Source of the DNA: Phoenix dactylifera
Taxonomy: Eukaryota > Streptophyta > Magnoliopsida > Arecales > Arecaceae
Direction of reading: 5' to 3'
NCBI RefSeq assembly: GCF_009389715.1
Contig: NC_052404.1
Span: 1,046,738-1,110,737, forward strand
Length of the DNA: 64,000 nucleotides
The notes under the pieces are model-generated. The model saw only the letters and a list, made by a program, of their open reading frames with translations. It did not search any database and was not told the origin of the DNA. The position numbers and the translations under genes were made by a program. Shown piece after piece: positions 1 through 11,961 of this stretch; position 1 is the first letter of the stretch, and every line of letters starts with the position of its first letter.

Positions 1-703
1 ATTTGTGCTTAATTAGAGATTGACCTAATTGGATTAGGTTCAACTCAAGGTAATTGGACAGTCCTAATAGTTAGAATTTAATTAAATTAAAAGGGTTTGA
101 TCTAAAATTGTTCGAATCTTAAAATCCACATGTCACATATCCATGCATGGCACTATGAATTGATTTTTTAATATGATTAAAAACTAATTTAATTTATTTA
201 ATGGTGCCATGGGACATGTGGCACACATGAGGGACCTCCTTCATTATCAGATGGGGCGACATGGAGAGATAAATTCATGAAAAGAATTGGATAAGATCAA
301 ATTCTCTTTCTTCATGGCGCCATGACATATGTCATCCTTATCTCTATCTCACTTCTAATTAAGTTTGAATTTTGAATTCAAACACCACAAAATCACCACA
401 TGACCTCTAATCTGATTGTGGGCGTGGGAGATTGATTGTAATCGAAAGGATAAGGCTCCATGATGAAGGGTGATGATAAGATCAAAGACATCATGGCGCC
501 ATGCATTCAAATCGCCCAACTCCGTTTGAATTTGTTTTTTGAATTCAAATTCCACAAAATCAAAACCATCTTCTGATGGTTGGCGTGTAAAAGGGAGGAG
601 AGAGAGGAGGTGGGGCGACATTAAAAGGAGGTCTTCATCCTAGTGGCCGAACCAACCAAAAACCCCAAGAGAGCAAGCCTAGCAAGAAAAGAATTCAGCC
701 ATT
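1..703. repeat. Left part of an old LTR-like repeat, the target of the Athila insertion
   Basis: There is no convincing coding region here. The sequence ends in the CCATT that is duplicated at 14887-14891, so it was continuous with 14887-15158 before the Athila element inserted. It contains degenerate internal repeats: blocks with the palindrome ATGGCGCCAT near 313 and 492, followed by related TTTGAATTC-rich stretches near 359 and 520. The general character, and the 3' continuation with a GGTACGTAGGCAACC-like motif near 19900, suggest an LTR of an older Ty3/gypsy element. Its own ends are outside the window or lost. The family assignment is inference. Confidence 0.4.
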
Positions 704-2419
704 TGATGAGAGTACAAAAGTGAAATTTTCATATTATCTTAATTAGTATTATAGCTAATCTTTATTAATAAAATTAATTAATTAATGTTTTATTTGTGTC
801 TGAGTGCATGTAATTCAAAAGACCCAATAACGTTGGATTTGAGCTCAATGCCTGGCAGCCCGTGCTCAACAAATCCCTAGCGTCTCATCTGAGCCTCACG
901 TTGCCCGTCATCCATCATGCAATCCATATCACTGCGTCCAGCTGATTCAGCCAGCATTAGTGCCCGCGTCATGAAGATCCCAGCTCATCCACAACGGCCA
1001 TCCACATATTCCATGCATCCGTTCGGTTCATCCCAGCAGCCGAACAACTCCCAAACCGTCCGCGTCCCACGTATTCCAAGCGGCATCCGATCATCTGCCC
1101 AAGTCTTCAACTTCTCAACATCCCTCCACTTCCTTTACAGCAAATGAATTCCAGCCATTAGAGGAGTCTTCTCAGCTTCCCAACCATCGCCACATTCCAT
1201 CTGTTCGAGCCAGCGGCCGTGAGGAGCTTCCCAACGTTCATCATCTCCAAGCGTCTCCCCTGTTTCTTCCCAACGGTCATCCACATTCCATTCTTCCCAT
1301 CATTCATCTGAAGAGTCTTCTCAAACATGAAAATAAATTCCCAACGGCAGCAAAAGGGAAGAAGCCAAATCTTCAACCGCGCCTCAGCAACTCCCTATCC
1401 GATTGTATTATCTTCTTCCAGCCGTTACCAGCAGGATCATTCCACCCCGCGTCTCATCCGCTCCCAGCAGCGTTCCAGCTTCTCCAATCCGCTGAAGGTG
1501 TCTATAAAAGGAACCAGGAAGGGGCTACGAGGGAGGAGGGGTGAGAGAGGCAGAAGGGAACCAGAGGGAAGCCAAACAACCACATCTTTCTTCCGATTTT
1601 TCTCAGCCGAGCGAGGGAAGAGAAGAGGACAGCCGGCCGGATCCATCCAAGTGTTAGCGGCTCTTCCCATCCCAAGTCTTTGCTGCCGGTGGAGGCAAAG
1701 AAGAGCCGAGGACGGAAAGGAGAGGAGGGGGAAGCCAACATCCACATCTTTCCCGGTCGGCAGAGAGAGCAGGAGGAGGCCACGGAGGAAAGAAGCCATC
1801 CGGTGGAGATGGGGAGCGTGGAAATGAAAAGAAACAGAGTGCTCTGTTTCTAAATAAAAAGGGAGAAAGAGTTTATGTTTTATTCTTTTTCTTTGCTAAA
1901 TCCTTTTTACAAAAATTGCTTCCATCTCATATGAGTAGTTAAACCTCTTTTAGCTAAGGCTAGGGAAAAGCCTAGCATTTTCTTCATGTATTTCCTTTAA
2001 TCATCAATGGAATTTTAATGTTTTTGATTTAATTTATGGTGCAGTAGATTGATAGAAATTATTTCAAACTTATATATTTCCTTTGATTTGTTATTTCCCC
2101 CGGGTATAACAGATGCTTAGAAATTCCTGTAGTTTAAAATAGAATTACTATAATGCTGCCCATAAAACTAAATCTATTTTATTATAATTAATAGGTAATT
2201 TTAAGAAAAGCATGATGAAGTGCTAGGCTGAATCCTGATGCCTTAGTTATATTTTTGTTAATCCAAATATTATTCAGCCTTTAGTTTTTGTTCACTGTCA
2301 AATCCCTGTGGATTCGACCTCGGACTCACCGAGAATATTACTTTGCTACACCCTATACTTGGGGTATTCTATATTTAATTTCTCTTTTTTTTAAAAAAAG
2401 CAAGATTAAAACCGTAGCA
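704..2419 (+). repeat. 5' LTR of the Athila element
   Basis: The LTR is 1,716 bp and nearly identical to 13171-14886. A TATA-like TATAAAAG lies at about 1502-1509, upstream of a purine-rich stretch, and is a plausible U3/R promoter. Long open frames inside the LTR (for example 1327-1827) recur in the other LTR but show no recognisable protein, so I treat them as non-coding. Confidence 0.95.
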
Positions 2420-2857
2420 AGTTTTTGGCGTCGTTGCCGGGGATTTGCAACGTGCGAACGAGAACAAGGCTGCAAATTTCAATTTTTAATTTCTAGTTCT
2501 TCAATTTTTCTTTATTTTTAACAAGGTTGAAATTTCAAATCTTTTCAGATTCAAGGACGACACAAAGCAGGACTAGTAACGAGAAAGATCAAGATCAAAT
2601 TTTTGGATTCCCGGAGTGAACAAACTCCGGCCGTGAGCAAGTTTTTGGCGTCGTTGCCGAGGATTTGCAACGTGCGAACGAGAACAAGGCTGCAAATTTC
2701 AATTTTTAATTTCTAGTTCTTCAATTTTTCTTTATTTTTAACAAGGTTGAAATTTCAAATCTTTTCAGATTCAAGGACGACACAAAGCAGGACTAGTAAC
2801 GAGAAAGATCAAGATCAAATTTTTGGATTCCCGGAGTGAACAAACTCCGGCCGTGAG
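2418..2857 (+). repeat. Tandem duplication of the primer-site/leader segment, 2 x 220 bp
   Basis: 2418-2637 and 2638-2857 are nearly identical 220-bp units. Both contain the primer site and the following leader up to CTCCGGCCGTGAG. The only difference I see is in the second primer site (CCGAGGA instead of CCGGGGA). The element therefore has two primer sites, and only the first is next to the LTR. Confidence 0.9.
2426..2443 (+). other. Primer binding site, tRNA-Asp type
   Basis: TGGCGTCGTTGCCGGGGA begins 7 bases after the LTR end. It matches the tRNA-Asp-derived primer site typical of Athila-like elements except for one base (GCGTCG instead of GCGCCG), a C-to-T change. Confidence 0.85.
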
Positions 2858-3685
2858 TATTTAAATTATTTTTCCTATTTTGTTCATACTAGTCCTATTT
2901 TAATTCCTAGATTAGAATTTTACTCTTGTTAAAAAAAATAATTAATAATTAAAATAATAATAAAATAAATAAAAATAAAATTAAAAATTAAAAATTTTTT
3001 TTAGCTAGTTTGCTTGATCAACTATTCAAATGCAATTTAATGTCATGACATAAAATGTTAAAAATCTTCTTGATTGTTGCATATAGTATAAAGCATTTGC
3101 ATAAAATAATCTAAGGGTTGAACCCATTAAAAAGATAAGATCGGAATTTCATCACTCGTCTTTAGCCCAAAAATCATCCCAGTGCATAAATATCCTAAGC
3201 CTAATTAAAATCAACTAGACGTTGGCCCCTAAGGATATTCGAGCTCAATAGGACGAAGACCACTGAAAGTTGCACCAATTTCGCTCTATGGCCCGGGTCG
3301 ATGTCTAGGCAAGTTTTGTCCCTCTAAGTGATTGACGGGAGACAGTTTCTGTTCGAGGAAAGTGGGTCTTAAGTGGGACCTTTGCTACACGCATTGTGAC
3401 CCCTCCACTTACCTGGGAGCTTACCTGATCGACTAAGGTTACTAGACCGGATTGGAGGCTTAGGTGTTCTCTTCAAACCAGTTAGGAGCTGTCTAAAATT
3501 TTTAGGAAAACATTAGAAATTATTGGGTGATGTTTTAATGCATAATTTTAATTAAATTTTTGTTCGTGTGTTTGTTTAGATCTCTTTAGGTGGTACTTGT
3601 ACCAATCCAAAAAAATAATAATAAAATAATAATAATAATAATAAATAAATAATAAAATATATAAAATAAAATAAAATTTCAGTAT
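2858..3685 (+). other. Athila leader, non-coding
   Basis: This is untranslated sequence between the duplicated primer region and gag. It contains A/T-rich low-complexity stretches (2930-3000 and 3605-3680) around a more ordinary segment. I see no coding signal in it. Confidence 0.6.
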
Positions 3686-6082
3686 ATGCTGTTGTGGAAG
3701 AGAGATAAAACGAATAGATTATTTCGAGTTGAATCAAGAGATAAAAATTTAATTGTTCAAAATTCAAATAATCAAATGGAAGATAATGGTAGTAATCAGG
3801 GAGATAATGAATTTCAAGATGACTTACCTATTAGAACGCTTTGTGATTATCTACAACCCACTAGGACCAGTACCCCATCCTGTATGGTTATTCCTACTGC
3901 TGCGGGAGCTTTTGACATGAAACCAGGAATAATCCAATTACTCCCAAAGTTTCACGGACTTGATTCTGAAAGTTCCTATTTGCACCTGAAAGAATTTGAT
4001 GAAGTGTGTTCAACACTTCATTTCAATGATGTCACTGAAGAGGTAGTTAAGCTTAAGTTATTTCCTTTTTCTTTAAAGGAAAAAGCTAAGTCATGGTTAC
4101 ACTCCTTAAGGCCTAGGACCATAGCTACCTGGAAAGAAATGACACGAGAATTTTTAAAGAAATTCTTCCCAACACATAAAACAAACACACTTAGAAGAAA
4201 TATCATGAACTTCGCACAAAAAGATGGAGAAACATTTTTTCAGTGTTGGAAAAGATTTAAGGACCTTTTGCTTGCTTGCCCACATCATGGATATGAAATT
4301 TGGAGGGTCATTAATTTCTTTTATGATGGTTTGTCCTCCAATATGAGATAATTTGTAGAAATGATGTGTAATGGTGAATTCATGAGTAAGGAACCAAATG
4401 AAGCCTGGGATTATTTTGATCTTTTAGCAGAAAATGCACAAGCTTGGGATACAACAGATAAAAATGAAAAATCTAAAATAGCACCTAATGCAAAAGGAGG
4501 AATATATCTTATTAAAGATGATAATGATGTCAATGTAAAAATTGCTAATCTGACTAGGAAGGTTAAAGCCATGGAATTAAGCAAAGCCAATATAGGAAAA
4601 GCACAAACTATTGTTGAAAGTATATGTGGGATTTGCGAGAGTAATGTACATGTGACCAAGGATTGTCCTACAATCCCTGCTTTTCAAGAAGTGCTGCATG
4701 ATCAAGCAAATTTCACCAATACTTATAAAAGACCATTTCCAGAAACATATAATCCTAATTGGCGAAACCATCCTAACTTTAGTTGGAGACATGGACCCAC
4801 TGCCAATGAATCTCAAGAAAATTCTGTTCCTACTCCTTATGTGCCACCACATAGGAAATCCCTTGAAGATACTTTGCAAACTTTCATGCAAGGGCAGACT
4901 CAAATAAATCAGAATACAATGCAATCACTCCAAGAACTTAAAAATTCTGTAGGTAGAATTGAGGCTCAACTAAATGTTAGGGGAAAAGGGACATTTCCAG
5001 CCCAACCTCAATCTAACCCAAAGGGTCAACATGAGGTCCATGAAGCAAGTTCATCCCAACATAAATATGAGCAAGTTAAGTCTGTCACAACCCTTCGTAG
5101 TGGAAAAATAATTAACAAAGAAATTCCGATAAAAGATGACAAACCTGAAAAATCTATTGAAAAGAAGGATGAAGATGATAATGAACAAGATGATCCAATA
5201 CCCCATCACAAGATAGTTGCTCCATTCCCTCAGCGCTTGCTTGCAGCTAAAAAGGGAATACCTGACCAAGAAATTCTGGATATCTTTAAACAAGTAAAGA
5301 TTAATATTCCTTTATTAGATGCCATTAAGCGGATCCCATCTTATGCCAAATTTTTAAAAGATCTTTGTACCATAAAGCGAAAGCTTTACGTACAAAAGAA
5401 AGCTTTTCTAACTGAACAGGTGAGTGCTATTCTCAAACACAACACCCCACCTAAGTATAAAGATCCTGGTTGTTCTACCATATCTTGCATCATAGGAAAC
5501 TTCAGGATACAACGAGCCCTTCTTGATTTAGGTGCAAGTGTTAACTTACTGCCCTATTCAGTTTATGAATAGTTATGACTTGGTGAACTAAAACCCACCA
5601 AGGTTACTCTCCAACTTGCCGATCGATCTATAAAGATACCAAGAGGAGTAGTCGAGGATGTACTTGTCCAAATTGATAAATTCTATTTTCCAGTCGACTT
5701 CATAGTATTAGATACCCAGCCTGTCATGAACTGTACCACTCCAATACCTGTCATTCTAGGCCGCCCATTTCTAGCTACTTCCAATGCTTTGATCAACTGT
5801 TGAAATGGAATAATGAAAATGTCATTCGGGAATATGACTATAGATTTTAATATATTTAACATTTGTAAACAACCCGATAATGACAACGAAAATGATGAAA
5901 TTTATGGAGTTAATCTGATCGACTCCATTGTAGAAGATGCTCTTGTCCCATCTCTTTCTTCTGATTCTTTAGAAACATGCCTAACTCATTTCGGAAATAC
6001 AGATATCAACCAAAACTTTAGAGAAATCAGTGCTATATTAGATTCAGCTTCTTTGTTGGATACAGATAGGTGGAAATCTCGT
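3686..6082 (+). pseudogene. Athila gag-protease, broken by nonsense changes
   Basis: One frame runs from an ATG at 3686 (a second plausible start is 3776) to 6082. The capsid-like gag domain spans about 3950-4350, with the motifs LKLFPFSLKEKAKSWL and CPHHGYEIW. A partial zinc-knuckle-like CGICESNVHVTKDC lies near 4627-4670. An acidic linker follows, then the aspartic protease with active site LLDLGASVNLLP near 5519-5554; the usual D-S/T-G is D-L-G-A here. In-frame stops occur at 4349 (TAA), 5570 (TAG), 5576 (TGA) and near 5800 (TGA). Several fit single C-to-T changes (CAA to TAA, CAG to TAG, CGA to TGA), as expected from decay of methylated cytosines. The frame is cut at about 6082 by the CACTA-derived insertion. 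It encodes no complete product. Confidence 0.88.
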
Positions 6083-6106
6083 GTTGGATACAGATAGGTG
6101 GAAATC
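6055..6106 (+). repeat. 28-bp direct duplication at the left edge of the CACTA remnant
   Basis: A segment starting GTTGGATACAGATAGG is present at 6055 and again at 6083. The second copy directly follows the last Athila codons, so it probably formed as filler DNA when the left end of the inserted transposon was lost. Confidence 0.75.
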
Positions 6107-6639
6107 CAAAATGAAACTAAGTATGCCCGCCGTTTCGCCCAAATTTCTTCGATAACTCAAATTCCAAACGCTCTCCAGAAAACTCAAATTCCTTCTCATT
6201 TTCAAATCTCATGGTGTTGGCCATGACCCATTTGTACCCCTATTGCAACTTTCCTGCAATGGGATTGGATTTTGGAAGAAGGTCTCGAATTTTTTTTACC
6301 ATGCTTTATAGTTCAAAAATATTTTTTCCAGCAAGTTCCGTCCAATCAGCCTTCTTCCAATCAACCTTATAGATAAAAAATAGTTTAATATGAAATTTGG
6401 TTTGCACACCGACTTAGTCCAAAAATAATTCAATATGAAATTTGGCTTGCAGTCCCGTCCCGATTTGGAGCTGGGTGACAGGGTGAGCCTGTGACTCGAA
6501 GCATTTGGTCTCGATTAAAAGATTGGCGTGGTTAGGGATTTGGCATCGCGGCTTCCCATCTCCTCTCCTCTCCTCCACCTCCGGCCTCTCCTCTCCGATC
6601 CCCCTTGCCGACGGCGACCACGGCTACATCACGCCTCCC

Positions 6640-6905
6640 GATCGCGGCTACATCACCTCGTCGACGCCCCCCTCCTTCTTGCTCGTCGGCTAGGATTTTT
6701 AGAACCCACAACTGGTCTTCCCGGAGGTAAACCCTAACCTACCGAGGGTTTCATTGTCTCTTTGCTCGGCGCCTGTGTTCATCTCCTTCTCGCCCAGGAC
6801 GAGATCATCGCGGCTACGTCACCCCGTCGACGCTCCCCTGTTTCTTGCTCGTCGGCTAGGATTTTCAGAACCGGTTCTTCCCGGAGGTAAACCCTAACCC
6901 CATTT
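6640..6905. repeat. Direct repeat inside the CACTA remnant
   Basis: A block starting CGTCGACGC, containing CTTGCTCGTCGGCTAGGATTT and ending CGGAGGTAAACCCTAACC, occurs at about 6658-6740 and again at about 6826-6899. Each copy ends in a splice-donor-like GAGGTAAA, so it may be a duplicated 5' exon of the transposon or of a captured gene. Confidence 0.6.
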
Positions 6906-7138
6906 CCTTTTACCCCATGATAACAAAATAAAAGAAACGAAGAAGAGGAAGAGGAAGGGGGAAGGAACCTACCGAGGGTCTCCCCTGTGGATCCGGCGTC
7001 GCGCTTGATCGCCGTGCCTTTCGATTATATACATGATCCTGTGTTTACATCTCTTTGTGTTCATCTTCATCTAGTCATTATATACATGATCCAAGATTCC
7101 AGATGTGGATGTAAATGTATACATTTTAATCTCCTTTC

Positions 7139-7218
7139 TGAGATGCTGTGGTGAAGCAGGGTTTTTGAGATGCTGTGGTGAAGCAGGGTTTTTGAGATGC
7201 TGTGGTGAAGCAGGGTTT
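7139..7218 (+). repeat. 27-bp tandem repeat, 3 copies
   Basis: The unit AGATGCTGTGGTGAAGCAGG plus GTTTTTG starts at 7141, 7168 and 7195. The copies appear identical. It lies within the CACTA remnant. Confidence 0.9.
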
Positions 7219-7614
7219 GTTTCCCTTAATTCCCTGTTGATGTTTCGTTTAGCAGACGAATTTTTTGATTAATAGTGTCTGTTAAGTTTGGAACCGCAAA
7301 ATCTCATGTTGTGACATGGAGCAGCAACTATTTCTTTTTTTTTTTCTTCCCTTTTTTCTTTTTGAGAAATATGAAGCAGCCAGGATTTAGAGAATATATG
7401 TTCTTGGGGGTTCTTCTAAATAAACAGATCTCACTCTTTGGCGCATGTTTTAACTTCAACTGAAAAACTGATGAAATTATTGACTAAAGGCTTGTGTTTC
7501 CAGCTGCCAAGGATTATAGTAGTACTTTGTTTCAAGAGTTTCAACATCAGATATTGTGGTTCCAATGGTCCGATACTATTAGCTCTCAATGATTAATCTC
7601 CATTTTTTTATGAC

Positions 7615-7902
7615 TTGTGGTTTGAGGCAACTGGTGTCCCAACTCATGGCCATGTCTATGGCTTTAGTCCCCTAAAGGATCTCACTGGAATTATTGGGCA
7701 ATCATCATCCTCTTCCACCTCTACAAGTCAAGCTCCAGAGCTGTACACTCATGAAGACCTTCTACGTATTCTTGAGCAGGAAAAGAAAAAATGGCAAGAG
7801 GAGGTTCTTCAAAAGATGAGAGAAGAGATTGGCTTTGGAACAAGGCATGCAGATCGGGGGTGTAATGGTGATTCTGGTTCTGCTGATCATGCTTCATTAT
7901 GA
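7615..7902 (+). pseudogene. Possible C-terminal fragment of a CACTA-encoded protein
   Basis: The 95-codon frame has a GHVYGFSPL-like segment, a serine-rich linker, then a charged helix (DLLRILEQEKKKWQEEVLQKM) with coiled-coil character. This layout resembles the C-terminal part of plant En/Spm-associated (Ptta-like) transposon proteins. The resemblance is from memory of the family pattern, and no catalytic motif is present. It could also be an unrelated captured exon. Confidence 0.4.
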
Positions 7903-8124
7903 TTGTTTTTGCCTTAGATGATAGGTCCTTGCATTCCTAGGAGGAATGAAATCTCTGTTGATCTTTATGACATATTTTTAGACTTTGATTTTGATAGATT
8001 CAGGACATGTTGATGCCAATTTTGAATGACATTTAAAATGACTTTTGCGTAATGTTGAATGCCTTTGCTATTAATGATATTATTATTATTATTATTATGA
8101 GCCAATCAATGTACCAAATGTACC

Positions 8125-8691
8125 AGGTTATTAGATTGTGATCGGTGACCAAATTTTGGTTACTAAATTGTTTACCAAGTATTGTGACGAGCAGTCATAA
8201 ACTTAGTGACAGAATTTTGGTTAATAAAAATTGATTTTGCTTAGCACGTTTGTAACCAATTAGTGACGGTAAACTTATCACTAGGTCAGTGACGGGATTA
8301 ATGACAAATGTAGTGACAAAATGTGTGACCATGTCTGTGACGACTAAATCTGTCACTAACGGTTGTGACAGATCAGTGACCAAACTTGTGACCGCATTCT
8401 GTGACAAAATCAGTGACCAAGTTACCTTCGTCACTAACTCCGCAACTAGATAGTGACGGGAAATACATAATTTCTTAAATATTTAATTCTTGAATTTGTA
8501 ACGGCTTAGTGACGGCGGTTCTGTCACGGGGGTTAGTGACGGGAATCGCCGCCGTCACTGATAATTTAGTGACGCGTGTTTTTGTAACCAAATCAGTGAC
8601 GGAAGCTCCGGTCACAAATTCCATATTAGTAACCGGAAACACGGTATAGTGACGGGAATCTCGGTCACTATACGCGTGTTTTCTGGTAGTG
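8125..8691. repeat. Subterminal motif array of the CACTA remnant
   Basis: The motif AGTGACGG and variants (TGTGAC, AGTGACC, CGTCACT) occur dozens of times in both orientations between about 8125 and the terminus at 8691. Such arrays are the transposase-binding zones of CACTA elements. The last bases, TTTTCTGGTAGTG, are the terminal inverted repeat. Confidence 0.8.
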
Positions 8692-11648
8692 GAAGAATTG
8701 CCCACACGCAACAATAGTCCTCTACCATCTAGTGTTCAAGCACCTAAACTTGAGCTAAAACCTTTGCCATCTGAGCTCAAGTACGCATACCTTGGTCACG
8801 AAGAGACTTTTCCTGTGATCATATCATCCCAATTCGAACAAAGTCAAGAATTAAAATTGTTAGAAATTCTCAAGGAACATAAGGGAGCAATAGGGTGGAC
8901 AATTGCTGATATCAAGGGAATTAGTCCCTCAATTTGCACTCATAGAATCCACCTAGAAGCTGATGCGAGACCTTCTTGTCAACCTCAACGTCGATTGAAC
9001 CCAAACATGAAGGATGTGGTTAGGGCAGAAGTTCTGAAACTTTTGGATGCGGGTATGATCTACCCACTTTCAGATAGCAAATGGGTAAGTCCAACCCAAG
9101 TGGTCCCGAAAAAATCTGGTGTTACTGTAGTCAAAAATGCCAACAATGAATTAGTTCCAACTAGGGTCCCCACTAGTTGGCGTGTATGTATTGACTATAG
9201 GAACTTAATTCTGTCACTAGGAAGGATCACTTTCCTCTACCTTTTATTGATCAAATCTTAGAAAGGTTGGCAGGTCATAAATATTATTGCTTCCTAGATG
9301 GCTATTCCGGTTACAACCAAATTGCAATTGATCTTGAAGATCAGGAAAAGACCACTTTTACATGTCCTTTTGGCACATTTGCTTACAAGAGAATGCCATT
9401 TGGGTTATGTAATGCTCCTGCAACCTTCCAAAGATGCATGCTCAGTATTTTCTCTGACATGGTTGAGCGCTTTTTGGAAGTCTTTATGGATGATTTTTCG
9501 GTTTTCGGCTCCTCTTTTGAAAACTGTGTGAACCATTTAAGGCTAGTCTTAATTCGGTGTGAGGAGAAGAATCTAATCTTAAACTGGAAAAAGTGCCATT
9601 TCATGGTAACTAGGGGAATTGTTCTCGGGCATGTCATTTCATCTGAAGGAATTGAAGTAGACAAGGCTAAAATTGACTTAATTGCTAATTTACCCAACCC
9701 AAAAACTATCAAAGATATATGCTCATTTTTGGGTCATGCAGGATTTTATAGGAGATTCATTAAAAATTTTAGCTCAATATCTAAACCCTTATGTAATCTC
9801 CTTCAAAAAGAAACCCAATTTGTGTGGTCTGAAGAATGTCAAAGAGCTTTTGATAAACTTAAAAGCTTGCTGACCTCTGCTCCCATCATGCAACCACCTG
9901 ACTGGTCGCTTCCTTTTGAAATTATGTGTGATGCTAGTGAATATGCAGTTGGGGTAGTTCTAGGGCAAAGAAAAGAAAGGAAGCCTTATGTTATCTACTA
10001 TGCAAGTAAGACTTTAAATAGTGCACAAAAGAATTACACCACTACGGAAAAGGAACTACTCGCCGTAGTATTTGCACTAGACAAATTTAGGTCTTACTTG
10101 ATTGGATCCAAAATCATTATCTACACTGACCACGCTGCCCTTAAGTACCTTCTTTCAAAAAAGGATGCTAAGGCGCGTTTGCTTAGGTGGATCCTTCTGC
10201 TCCAAGAATTTTTTCTAGAAATAAGAGATAAAAAGGGGGTAGAGAACGTAGTAGCTGATCACTTGTCCCGTCTCACTCTTCCAGATTCCATAGACAATTC
10301 ACCCATAAGAGACACTTTCCCTGATGAGCAACTCTATGAGATCACGTCATCACCCTGGTTTGCAGACATTGCAAATTTTCTTGTCACGGGTGAACTCCCG
10401 ATTCATTGGAATAAACAGGATAAAAGAAAATTTCTGACCGAAATAAAAAATTTCTTCTGGGACGATCCTTATCTTTTCAAATACTGCCCAGACCAAATTA
10501 TTAGGAGATGTGTACCTAATGACGAATTTATTATTGTCATTTTCTTTTGTCATTCTGAAGCTTGCGGTGGTCATTTCTCTACTAAGAAAACGGCTGCAAA
10601 AATTTTACAGTGCGGTTTCTATTGGTCCACCTTGTTCAAAGATTCCCATAACTTTTGCAAAGCTTGCGAGCGTTGTCAAAAGTTAGGTGGGATAACTTGT
10701 AGGAATATGATGCCCCTCAATCCAATTTTAATTATCAAAATATTTGATTGTTGGGGAATAGATTTTATGGATCCATTTCCTCCTTCATTCGGAAATTTGT
10801 ACATTTTAGTAGCTGTAGATTATGTCTCCAAATGGATTGAGGCAATTCCTTGCAAGCATAATGACCATAAAACTGTTTTAAAATTTTTAAAAGAAAACAT
10901 TCTTTCCAGATTTGGAACGCCTCGAGCCATCATCAGTGATGGGGGTTCACACTTCTGTAATAAGCCTTTTGAGGCTTTAATGCGAAAATATGGGATCACC
11001 CATAAAGTCGCCACCCCTTATCATCCACAAACAAGTGGACAAGTTGAAGTATCCAATCGATCAATTAAGAATATTCTGGAAAAAACGGTTAACCAAAATC
11101 GCAAAGACTGGTCTTTGCGTTTAACTGATGCACTCTGGGCTTATCGTACTGCTTTTAAAAGCCCGATTGGTATGTCTCCATACCGTCTTATTTTTGGTAA
11201 ACCGTGTCACTTGCCTGTGGAATTGGAGCATAGGGCCTACTGGGCTATTAAGAGATTTAATTTTGATATGGATAAGGCTAGTTCACTACGCAAACTTCAA
11301 CTTAATGAACTAGAGGAAATCAGGAATGAAGCATATGAGAATGCTCGAATTTATAAGAACAAAATGAAAGTCTTTCATGATAGAAATATTATAAGGAAAA
11401 CATTTGAGCCTTCCCAGAAAGTTCTATTGTATAATTCAAGACTTCATTTATTTTCAGGAAAATTGAGATCTAGGTGGACCGGCCTGTTTATAGTTAAAAC
11501 TGTTTATCCTTATGGAACTGTTGAGATAGAGAATCCAAACAACGGTAATATTTTTAAAGTAAATGGCCAACGTTTGAAGTTATTTTTGGAAAACTTTACC
11601 CCAGAGGTTGAATCGACCAATCTGGGAGATCCTGTTTATCAGGATTGA
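8692..11648 (+). pseudogene. Athila pol: RT, RNase H and integrase, with one frameshift
   Basis: Pol resumes at 8692 with the segment before RT. At about 9206-9208 a one-base deletion in an A run shifts the frame. From 9267 to 11648 a 793-codon frame is open. In that frame RT has [11 protein letters not shown] (residues 9-19) and the catalytic FMDD (73-76). RNase H has the [13 protein letters not shown] and YTDHAAL motifs. Integrase has an HHCC-like zinc region (near HSEACGGHF and CKACERC), then catalytic D (GIDFMDP), D (ISDGGSHF) and E (GQVEVSNR). The C-terminal GPF/Y motif reads GLF, another change consistent with C-to-T. Apart from the frameshift and the missing link to gag, the domains look full length. 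Confidence 0.92.
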
Positions 11649-11930
11649 TCTCTATATCTGCTAGAGATCCTCTGTTTGTATCATAATTTTGTCTTTCTTT
11701 CATTTTCTGTTAATATGACAATTGGAGAGCAACAACAGTATGCAGTCATTCTATCAGGTAAATTCTCACCTTCAGCCTTATTATCCTTCATACAATCATT
11801 AATGCCATATTTCATGCATTCATGTTGCAACATTGGGGACAATGTTGAAATTAAGTTGGGGGGAGAGATTACTGTATTTGTCTATATATTATACCAATTG
11901 TCATATCTTTCAAAAAAAAAAAATCTATTA

Positions 11931-11961
<31 letters not shown>

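Larger units (their letters stand above)
6107..8691 (-). mobile_element. CACTA (En/Spm) transposon remnant inserted in Athila pol
   Basis: This 2.6 kb block interrupts the Athila frame between the end of the protease region and the codons for EELPTRNN that begin the RT region. Its right end, read on the minus strand, starts CACTACCAGAAAACACG, a typical CACTA terminus, followed by an array of subterminal GTGACGG-like motifs. No matching CACTA terminus is found at the left, where a 28-bp duplication marks the junction, so the left end appears deleted. The interior has 5'-UTR-like CT-rich repeats (6540-6900), a 27-bp triple repeat and a coding remnant at 7615-7902. The strand given follows the terminus I can see. 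Confidence 0.75.

Noticed and set aside
1327-1827. 166-codon open frame, repeated at 13794-14288
   Set aside because: It lies wholly within both Athila LTRs, is basic and low-complexity, and has competing frames on the other strand. LTR sequence explains it.
7141-7221. Regular short repeats, considered as CRISPR-like
   Set aside because: Three directly abutting copies without spacers, in a plant transposon.
11676-11939. 87-codon frame after Athila integrase, considered as env-like
   Set aside because: It is short, lacks a clear signal or fusion peptide, and covers a purine-tract-like motif. Better explained as 3' UTR.
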